This document shows, piece after piece, positions 1 through 8,394 of a stretch of DNA of 64,000 nt. The position numbers and the translations under genes were made by a program. The DNA is from Phanerodontia chrysosporium (Eukaryota > Basidiomycota > Agaricomycetes > Polyporales > Phanerochaetaceae), in assembly GCA_001910725.1 (NCBI GenBank), contig MJGA01000013.1:806001-870000 (forward strand). Reading direction: 5' to 3'. The notes beneath the pieces were generated by a model. That model did no database searches and had not been told where the DNA came from. It was given only the letters and a program-made list of their open reading frames with translations. Each line of letters starts with the position of its first letter. The stretch's first letter is position 1.

Positions 1-104
1 GCCGGGTGCGCGCGCGCGCGCAGAACTGCTCGGCGTATGAGCAGGAATGCATTTACAACTGCCAGGCGTCGATCTGCCCGCGCGACAGCGACACGGCGTG
101 CTAG
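1..104 (+). CDS. Small secreted cysteine-rich protein, 3' end only (copy 1)
   Basis: Only the last exon (24-104) is in the window, after an intron end made of a CG repeat closing in cgcag at 19-23. It encodes 26 residues then TAG. The order is Cys, six residues, Cys, three, Cys, four, Cys, seven, Cys-stop, with the SICPRDSDTAC ending. This is the same last exon as in the genes at 1334-1692 and 3070-3408, with the same splice phase and the same terminal cysteine. The signal peptide and first three cysteines would lie to the left of the window. By analogy it is a secreted, disulfide-rich peptide of unknown role. Confidence rests on the two complete paralogues next door. Confidence 0.72.
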   Translation, partial: RVRARAQNCSAYEQECIYNCQASICPRDSDTAC

Positions 105-1264
105 GGTCCCAGCGGACTCAGCCAGCTCGTAGGCCGTGCTAGAAGAGATTATGGGTCTATCAGGGATTGCTGGTCCTTGTATAGATATGCGTTGTTCTGT
201 ATGCTGCTTTATGACGATTGCGAAACTCTTCCTATTGTGCCTCGCCTCTGCACCGTCTCGAGCCAAGATCGACGTAGCACCGGGCGCAGTGACGTCCCTC
301 TCGACAGGTTGGCGTTCACGAATGTAGGATTAATGACAGCATGACAAAAGCTATCGACAGCGCGGCTACACGCGGCAAGAAGCTGCGCATACATAGGATT
401 GACTACTTCACAATGCTATCAGCAGTCCGTGGTGATCATCGCTCTGATCGCCCGCAGCGAGCGCGGTTTGCGAGCGTGACGGGGCGCTCGCGCCCTTCAG
501 ATTACCATAGGTCGATGAACAGACAGCGTGCTAGAGCTGCAAGTTGCAGTCACTGCTTGATACCCCAGGTTGTAACATACATAAAGTACGCCCAGTATCT
601 CCAGCGGCTTCAGTAGAGAGCTTTCGTATAAATCGCACTGCAAGCAATATGATGCGTCAGTTGCATTTGCTACACGTAGAATTGTCGGTGCTGATCGCAG
701 TAGTGTCGTATAATATGCAAGTGTCGTACGCATGCCCCATGCGGCGGTCCACTTGAGAGGCGAGACCGATGGCCGCATCAAGCGCATCACCCGCACAATG
801 TCTGCCGCGCCGGCGGTCGCGCTATCGTGGATATGCGATGCATTTGCGCGTGGTGCTCCGAACAATGATAATAGTGCACATGATGCGCCCGCTCACACCA
901 CCGCCCGACGTTGCAGCTGACTGTAAGACTATGCTTACTCAGTCGGCGAGGGTGAGAAATGAAGTAAGCAACGGCCTGTAATGTAGTGTCTTCCAGGGTA
1001 TCAAGCGCGAGATCGACGGGGTTGCTTGCCTTGAAATGTAGGTAGCTCGTACTCTGACAGTCTATTTTTGAAGGACGCGCTCTAGGCGAGCGGGCACCGA
1101 GCTAACCGTTTCTCAGGCAGTCCGCAGAGATCAGCGTTACCGTGCGAGATGTATTCGAGATTTACATACCGTAGCACTCAGTTCGGGCGGTGTGGATGGC
1201 ATGCGCCCGGCCGTTCTTGATGCTGAGCCGTGGCGCTCTCGAGCTCTTGCCCCTGCAAAAGCAG
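105..1264. other. Intergenic, no gene recognised
   Basis: About 1.16 kb between two members of the secreted cysteine-rich family. Short open frames exist on both strands, but none has a splice-consistent extension or a recognisable domain. I see no RNA gene or repeat here. Confidence 0.6.
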
Positions 1265-1272
1265 TATAAATA
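1265..1272 (+). promoter_or_regulatory. TATA box of secreted cysteine-rich gene copy 2
   Basis: TATAAATA lies 62 bases before the ATG at 1334, followed by a C/A-rich leader. The paralogue at 3070 has a matching ATAAATACG element at a similar distance. Confidence 0.6.
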
Positions 1273-1333
1273 CGCGAGCTGGGCAGCCAAGTTCATCAGT
1301 TCACAACCAGTGTCCACCTCTTCACAAGACACC

Positions 1334-1692
1334 ATGAAGTTCACCGTCTCTCTCTCCATGCTCCTCATGGCCCTCGGTGCCCTCGCCACGCCCGTCGAGG
1401 ACAAAGGTCGGTCTGCCGCCGTCGACGGTGCGCGTCCGTGTGTGCTGACGCTGTCCTGCAGTCAGTGTCATGAAGCGCGACTGCTACTCCGAGTGCGGCG
1501 TCGTCTACTCCCACTGCATCCAGAACGGCGGGGCGATTGTCGTACGTGCCCCGCTCTGGCCTCGAGTGTCCCTTGCGCTGACATTGCCGTCCCGCGTCGC
1601 AGTCGTGCTCGCAGCAGGAGCAGAACTGCATCAACGCCTGCGAGGTCTCGATCTGCCCCCCGGGCAAGAGGGACGGCGACGTTGCGTGCTGA
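1334..1692 (+). CDS. Small secreted cysteine-rich protein, Kex2-site type (copy 2)
   Basis: Exons 1334-1406, 1462-1541 and 1603-1692 encode 80 residues. Exon 1 is a typical signal peptide (MKFTVSLSMLLMALGALA) followed by TPVEDK. Exon 2 begins just before a Lys-Arg pair, so a Kex2-type protease would release a peptide of about 50 residues starting DCYSEC. The cysteine pattern is CX3CX6CX9CX6CX3CX4CX9C, eight cysteines with the last as the final residue. Introns of 55 and 61 nt sit at the same phases as in the copy at 3070. A second Lys-Arg occurs near the C-terminus, in an insertion the other two copies lack. It is probably an extracellular peptide (effector, signal or antimicrobial type cannot be told). 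I do not recognise a named family. Confidence 0.8.
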
Positions 1693-2294
1693 AGGGCTGG
1701 ACATCATGCTGGTCGGCGATATGTATAGGTTGTGAAGTGATGTTATGCTGGCCCTGTGTGGGTCACAGAATCAGCTGTGGTTTCATACACGAGAGGCTTT
1801 CTTACTAGAGTGATAGTATCGACGGGGGTCTCTCGGCTCCATAAATCTGTTTGAATGGGATCATTGATATTGACTCATAAGTATATCCTGCTGTGTCACG
1901 GGACACCACTCATGATTGCTACGAGTCGTACCAGTCTGATACAGCGGTAGTAGGTCGCAAGAAGGGTGGTGCATTTGATACTCCAAGTTGGATAATGGTA
2001 GGAGTTGACCGCGAGCTCGTTCGAGCGACGGTTGCCCCGCTCTGTTCCGGTGATCACGATCAACCTGTTCTTGAATACCTGCCATATACGGATGAGGGCC
2101 GTTGCGTGAAGCGCCCGCTGACGCGGAAAATGACTTGCAACCTACTTCTACTCCTTCAGCGACTTCACCCTCTCCCGCATGTCTGAAGCGGACCGCCCGG
2201 CATGCTCGCTTACGGACGTTGCGTACAAGATCTCGTGGACAGTCCTCGATATCGCGCGTACCTGCTATCACAACACCGTCCGATGCCGCCGTAG

Positions 2295-2846
2295 GGTGTT
2301 GTGGGCTATTGCGGTGACAGCCCATCTACGCTTGAGCTCGGGCTCAGCGGCGACGCTGGGCTACTTGCATGGCTGCGTGCGGGCCCCTCGTGCTATCTCT
2401 CGTTGTGCCTCCAGGAACAGGCTGCACGATGTTTACCCTTGGCCGCACCTCGTGGTGGCTCCGAGTCGCCGTTCATGTGGGATCATCAGCAGGTGTCCCA
2501 GAATGTCACTTGCACGCTGTTGCTGAGGCACGCTAAGCGGAACCCCGAGAATGTGCCATTTTACGAGCACTCTTACAGTGAGTACTTGGCCCAATTCTGT
2601 GTGGGTTTTCCTCGCTCATACTTGCCTCTGTAGTCTGCCCGTGTTAGATCATCTCTCCATAGTCTTCCGTAATCATTATCAGGTCCATGCTACGAGCCGC
2701 TCTATGCGGATAATACGTGCTACATGTTGCGCAGCCTGCTGAAGGGCCTGCCGTTCGCGACCTCTGAGACGTTTCACGATGGCACGGTGTATGTCGCGTC
2801 GGATCATGTGTGGTGCCCCACTATTCTGGACTCAACGCAACATTGA
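2295..2846 (+). CDS. Unidentified spliced gene, 3' exons only
   Basis: An open stretch starting after an in-frame stop at 2292-2294 ends at a near-perfect donor (gtgagt at 2578). The 105-nt intron 2578-2682 closes in cag, and the phase matches an exon 2683-2846 that reads on to TGA. The joined piece is Cys- and aromatic-rich, with Cys residues both before and after the splice. No signal peptide or start exon could be fixed; acceptors near 2320 or 2433 are possible. No family was recognised. It sits between two members of the cysteine-rich family but has a different sequence. It could be a decaying gene. Confidence 0.35.
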
Positions 2847-3004
2847 AAACAACAGACAACAGGCATATCGTCCAGTCTAGAGACACGGCGGTGTCAATAG
2901 TATCATTGCATGGCTTGCTACACGGCGGGAGCGGGCGGCGTGCGTGTGGTGGACCGCAGTGCCTTCAGCGGGCTGTTCGTTGCAGGTCTCGGTGCATAGC
3001 ATGG

Positions 3005-3012
3005 GATAAATA
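3005..3012 (+). promoter_or_regulatory. TATA-like element of secreted cysteine-rich gene copy 3
   Basis: GATAAATA followed by CG, 58 bases before the ATG at 3070. It corresponds in position to the TATAAATACG element of copy 2. Confidence 0.45.
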
Positions 3013-3069
3013 CGGGTTGGTGTCCCTCAGTTCTCCCAGCTCACTTCGCAGTACTCGACCACAGTCAAC

Positions 3070-3408
3070 ATGAAGTTCATCGTCTCTCTCTCCATGCTCA
3101 TCATGACTCTCTGTGCCCTCGCGACACCCGTCGAGGACAAAGGTGCGTCCTCCTTATCAAAGGCAGCTGCCGACCACGCTCATGCAATTGACAGTCGAGC
3201 TTATGAAGCGCGACTGCTACTCGGAGTGCGGCACCGTCTACTCTCACTGTGTCTCTGTCCACGGGCCTGTAAGTACTCGCTCATGCCGCACCCATAAACA
3301 CTGCTGACGCTTCCTTCTGTGTTAAAGAACTGTTCGCAGAATGAGCAGGCCTGCCTCGCGTCGTGCTCGCACACAATCTGCCCCAAGGACTCAGACGCGG
3401 CTTGCTGA
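3070..3408 (+). CDS. Small secreted cysteine-rich protein, Kex2-site type (copy 3)
   Basis: Exons 3070-3142, 3195-3268 and 3328-3408 encode 75 residues. The signal peptide and pro-segment differ from copy 2 at only 4 of 24 positions. After the first intron comes VELMKR and then the mature-type start DCYSECGTVYSHC. The cysteine pattern is CX3CX6CX7CX6CX3CX4CX7C, ending in a terminal Cys. The last exon is closer to copy 1 (PKDSDAAC against PRDSDTAC) than to copy 2. Splice sites are gtgcgt/cag and gtaagt/aag. It is very likely secreted and dibasic-processed; the function is unknown. The distance between the ATGs of copies 2 and 3 is 1736 bp, suggesting tandem duplication. Confidence 0.82.
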
Positions 3409-4259
3409 GCGGCTGTGTGGCCCGATGACACCCGAGAGGGAGTGATTGCTGAAGTACGCTCGGGAGACCGTATCATGTGCTGATTGCAGTGTGCGACCAA
3501 ATGTGATTGGATGTGATTGAAGGCATCACAGCGAGAGCGATTCCCACACCTGAACGCAGAATTGTCCAGCGATTCATCGGCCGGGGCTCCTTGCTTCCTC
3601 TCATATGCAATTGTTTACCGCCCATTGCGCATCTTGATCGTAAGTGCGCGGACCGTCTGGGCACCAGACGTTCTGGTCTGGTGGGCCTCAGTCGCGAAAG
3701 CAAGCCAGAAGGGGAAGGGAGTGTTTGTAGCCTTGGGCATTTCTAGATTATCCTCAAGTACGTACATTCGCTCACAGCTTTACGGTGGCTGAACCACAGT
3801 GTGACATGTTCCGGCTATATGTGATGGATAGTGTGGACCTTTCTTGACGATCTCGGTTGCGCCTGTGTGGCATTGTAACGGCAGTGTCGATGTCGACAGT
3901 GCCCCAGGTCGCATCACAAACAAGCACATGATCCGGACGCTTTAGGCACCAATAAAGGCGAAAGTACGGCTGCACTCAGCATACGATGGGAGACATCACC
4001 TAGCGCGCATCTTGGAGAACAACGATAGAACGTAGCGACGATCTGGGAGCAAGATATCAGGTTACGATACACCGCATATACAATGCAAGATAAGAGGTGT
4101 CTGTGCACACCTTCGTGTTTTAGGTGCGGAGTTGTCTGCTCCTCGCAACCATTCCTAGAAGTCAACTGCAATTGGGAGATACGTCTTCCGTGACCTCCAT
4201 TTCATCTTGATGGCGAAGCTTCAAAGCTTCACCGGCGGCGTAAGAGCAGCTGCAATTGA
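3409..4259. other. Intergenic, no gene recognised
   Basis: About 850 bp separating the secreted-peptide cluster from the F-box gene. Only short unsupported frames were seen. Confidence 0.55.
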
Positions 4260-5853
4260 ATGCGGAGCTGTCTGGTCTGTGCCCACAGGTGCCACAACAT
4301 GCATGCCGTTGGATGGGGCGGTGGTATGCTCCTCCGGACACCCTGTATAGAAACAGACCCGTTCTCAGGTACTGCGTGCCGTGCAACTTCGGTCAGTGCT
4401 CACTGCACCCCTCTTGACCATGTTGAACACCCACCCTACGATTACAGAACTGTGGCATGGAAATTGTCATCTACATATTGCGCCATATGCCGACGCATTA
4501 TACCTCGCTCACAAGACACATCATTACTCTGTATCGAAGTCTGCGAGCACATCATTGACCTCGTCGCGCAGAAGACGTACAGCCGCGGTAACCTCTGGTG
4601 GGAGTGGGACATCACTACTTTTCAGACGCTGCATGCATGCGCTCTTACCTGCCGTGCATGGCTCCCCCGGGCGCGTTTCTACCTCTTCCAGGTCATCTCC
4701 GTGCGTTGCTCACCGCATGTCCCCCGCACGTTGAACGACCTCAGCACTCTCCTCGACCAGCATTCAGCGCTGCAGAGGCACGTCTGCAGGATGGTCGCAG
4801 AGCAGGGTCTCGATCCGCTCCCGCGCCTACACCTACTTCCCTTCCGGCTACCGCGCCAGGTGCCATGCCTCGCACACCTGCTCCTCAAAGACGGGTCACT
4901 CTACGCCGTGCCCGGGTTCCACATAGCGATGCGCCAATTTGCGTCAGTCCAGGTCCTGTCCCTCCGCAACGTTGCCTTCCATTCGGTCACAGATGTGCGC
5001 AGGATGATCGCGGGTCTCGAGCAACTGAAGCACCTTACCATTGCACATCCTTCCTGGAGCGTACCTTCCGGTGGCCGATCTCGGGGTGTAGCAAATGTCA
5101 AGAGTAGGGTACGCCTGGACATGCTCGTTGTTGAGGCGGGCGGCAGCTGGGCCTCGGATACACGCAGCGTCCAATTGTTCGTATGGATGGCACAGTCGGG
5201 GGTCGCGTCCTCGCTCTCGGCGGTGAATCTTCGGCGGATGCGCATCTGCGACCGTGCTATGCTGGATGCCGTGGGTGCCATTCTCCACGCTGCAAGGGCC
5301 AACGTGGTCGTCCTGTACTTTGGCTTCGGTCTCGAGATCCGGCCAAGCGTCCGTACGTTCACACCCATCGTTGTGCATATGCTCCCCCTGACTCAGAAGC
5401 ACAGTATCTGACACGCTTTCGAGGATGCGCGTTTTGCGTGTGCTACTCCTACAAGCACCCCACGACCAGGAATCCTTCTGCGACCTCGCTCATCTTCTAG
5501 CCGCGTTGCGCGTCCAGGGACTTGTGCAGCTCCGCCTCTGGTTCGAGCAGTACCCTAAGTACGCCCAGCCACAGCTCATGGATTGGGAGAAACTCGACAA
5601 CGCGCTGCAGCTCCCGCAATACACGCCGTTAGCACGGGTGACTGTCGGACGTATTCCATTGTCCGTCGACGTCGGCATCCCTGGTGTTCTAGCAGACTCG
5701 AGCTGGTACGATTACCGGCCCTACCGTGACGCGCAGTGGGCGCCCGAGCTGCGCCGCCTCCTCCCCGCAACCCATCACCGTGGCATCCTTTGGTACTGGC
5801 CCGCGTTTGAGGAAGTACCCGAACCAGTGCCCGCTGTGCGCAAGCTCAGGTGA
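4260..5853 (+). CDS. F-box-like / leucine-rich repeat protein
   Basis: The model is exons 4260-5403 and 5456-5853, about 513 residues, joined by a 52-nt intron (gtatct...acaag). The phase across it is consistent, and the C-terminal part otherwise sits in another frame. Residues near 90-150 read like the degenerate F-box common in polypores: an IEVCEHIIDLV helix, then ALTCRAWLPRARFYLF, with an insert between. The rest is irregular leucine-rich sequence (for example VQVLSLRNVAF and LKHLTIAHPSW). F-box proteins recruit substrates to SCF ubiquitin ligases; the substrate here is unknown. The N-terminal 80 residues are Cys-rich and unconvincing, so the true start may be further in or in another exon. 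One of four F-box genes with readable frames in the window. Confidence 0.6.
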
Positions 5854-7429
5854 GTTTTCGGACGGCGCAGAGGAGCGTGTCTTCTGACGACGCGCTTCCA
5901 CATTCAAGCACACGGGCACTACGTATCAGCCCCTCCATTAGCCTGCCTCTTGTCATATGGAGGTGAACGCAACACAGACCGTCTTTTCATAGCGCGAAGA
6001 TAGCGCAACTCGTTTTCTCGTCACTGGGCTAACCTCCATGTTCACTTGCGTCCTCTAGCATTCCGTAGGGAACACCTGACGGCGGGCGGTACGACGTGGA
6101 AGGAATTGCAGGTTGTTACTTTGTACGACAACAGGGTTCGAACACATGTTTCTTTGGGTTATTCCAGAGAGAAATGATCTGACATTCCATATATGGAAAT
6201 CGTCGGGACGCCACCCGGTTTGGTTCCTTCACGAATTTGGCCGATGTCGGTTCCTCAACTCAACATCCACTCTGTATTTTTCTCGCATCTCCTACAGTCA
6301 ACCTTATATGCACCATATTATCAGCGTTGCGAAGGCTTTGAAGCCTGAGCTTGCATGGCAAGCCCCGCAACTTTGGGGGCTGCGAATGAATCTGTGATTT
6401 CTGGACATTGCTGCGTAGTAACAGCGCGAAACCATCCTCCTCTTCCCGAGTCCGACTACCGCACTGACAAATGACGGTTCAGTGTCTATGGTATTCTCCC
6501 TTTCCACCACATTCTCTCATGGAGCTGAAGGACAGCCCGTGTTCTATTGCTTTCGGTAGAAGTGCAGCTCCGGAGAATTCAGCCTGGAAGATTGGATACA
6601 CAAGAGCTGGCTTCTGTCCCTATTTGTACGTATAAATTACCGCCTGTTGAATTGCACTAATTACTGCACTCAGCTAGCTGAGATAACTACCTCCGCCGCC
6701 AGGTTGTCGTCGCATGTCCAGCGACCCTGCAGCCGTCTCATGTCGGCCCTGAGCATCGCCGTTCGGGTCATGCTAAACTGTGGTTCGGGCCCACTCACAT
6801 ATGACGACATCGTTATGGATAGAATGTGGAGCTTGCGAGCCTATGAGGGACGTCGATGCTGTCCGTGCTTCTATGTGAGTACTCTGTGACGGTCTCTGTT
6901 CACTTCGGCCACTAAGTTCCGCATAGCGCACAGCTTGAAGCTCTCTATAGAGAGAAAGTACCAGTAATAGACTCACCCGACAGTCAAGCATGGCTATTCA
7001 GCGGATTTGTCGATTGGGTCTTCTCTTCTGCTGCGTCCGCGTTGCCTACGAAGATTGACCTCTGCAAACATCCTCTCTGGACAGCAACATAAAGCGAGGG
7101 CCCGTGTGTTTCAGCCGGTAATCATATCATGCCGCTATCGTCTGGCCAAGCTCGCGGTACGCACACGGGATGCGGCGACTGCGAAGCGCCGGGGCGCCAC
7201 AAGGCTCTGATCGTCGTCAGCTGAGCCCTCGGTTGACCGGGCGACGCCTATACCTTTGGTCTACATCCTTACACTTATAGTCTGTCATGCTTTAGGGTCG
7301 TTTATAGGTTTTGCTGTGCCTCAGGTCGTTACTGATGGTGAGAGTTGCCGTATTCCACCCCTGACTCTCTGACTCGGCTGCTTATCTCGTCCCTGTAGCT
7401 CACCTTATTATCACGACTTCAACGCAACG
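5854..7429. other. Gene-poor stretch
   Basis: About 1.6 kb without a supported gene. Frames such as 6113-6397 and 6647-6889 lack splice-consistent neighbours or known motifs. Confidence 0.5.
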
Positions 7430-7991
7430 CCCAGCCCAAGTCCGATACCCGTATCGCGCAGCTTAGCAATACCTCGGTCGGGAACAATGTTCATCTCCTG
7501 TTTGACCTCGCGAAATCCGATGCTGCTCGGGACTTGTACGCCTAAAGCTACTACCAGCATTAGAGCTACTCCCCTTTGGTTCGAGCCTGCCCGACTGTCG
7601 CAGCTATCGGTATGTTCCCTTCAGCCAGACCATCAGGAACCCACGAAGCCCAGACTTGCCATGGTGTACTCCTATGGATCCTCTGCCCCACTGCGTATGT
7701 GAACAAATGCCTGATTGCTAGCTTTGTGACGCAATGCCTGATATGCAGCGCAGACGCCCTCTGTACTCTGGAACACGTAGAGACATGTATTCGTGCCTGC
7801 CGAGTCGCGCGAACGGCCGACAGGATCTGTTCAGCCTTTGGATCACCGCTCGAGATAGGCTCTGCGACTCCATCGCGATATCTGAAGAGGCGGGCAAGAG
7901 CTACTGCGCTGTGCAACGAGCATGTACCGGCGGACTTGCCTCCTTCTCTTACGGCATCAAAAAGAAGCACCGTCGCGTGACTTCCGTGTAA
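7430..7991 (+). other. Possible small-exon gene, unresolved
   Basis: Two pieces look coding. One, at about 7469-7530, follows a gcgcag acceptor and reads LSNTSVGNNVHLLFDLAKSD, with a possible donor gtacgc after it. The other, ending in TAA at 7991, contains FSLWITARDRLCDS and is preceded by an acceptor near 7750. I could not join them in phase, and neither matches a family I know. It may be a fast-evolving or decaying gene upstream of the urea transporter. Confidence 0.2.
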
Positions 7992-8142
7992 GTGTCTGCC
8001 TCTCTGCTCCAACGCTCAACTTGCAACAGACCGGACTTCTGCTGGTCCACATACGCGAAGCACACAGAGCTACACTGTTTCAAGGCATTGCCGCCCATAC
8101 TTCCCCGCACTCGGGGAGCAAACCTGGGGGACGAACTGTCTC

Positions 8143-8323
8143 TGATAAATAATGGCGTGCGCCCCAACCTTATCTCTGTTATCGTGCCTTTCCACACCCT
8201 GGCGGAACGCACGGAATCCCAGGGACTGCTTCCTGTGGGCACACTTTTCCGCACCAGCTGCAGGCCTGCGCACGCTGCCTTATCAGCGGGCGGATAAACG
8301 CACGCCAGGTGGTGGGTATATAG
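8143..8323 (+). promoter_or_regulatory. GATA-factor site cluster and TATA box of the urea transporter
   Basis: Four HGATAR hexamers lie in about 145 bp: TGATAA at 8143-8148, AGATAA (reverse) at 8170-8175, CGATAA (reverse) at 8179-8184 and TGATAA (reverse) at 8280-8285. A weaker GGATAA is at 8292. TATATAG at 8317-8323 is 72 bases before the ATG. In fungi such sites bind AreA/Nit2-type activators that switch on nitrogen-uptake genes when preferred nitrogen is scarce. That fits a urea transporter. Confidence 0.5.
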
Positions 8324-8394
8324 CGCGTGTGCCATACGCCCCGCCTTGTCGGACCTTCTGCGACCGCGGCTGCCATTTGCTTGCTAACGCTGCC

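Noticed and set aside
2100..2290. Possible LysM-like segment upstream of the unidentified gene
   Set aside because: The resemblance is a few residues only, the frame is broken by stops, and the typical LysM Cys/Gly/Asn positions are absent.
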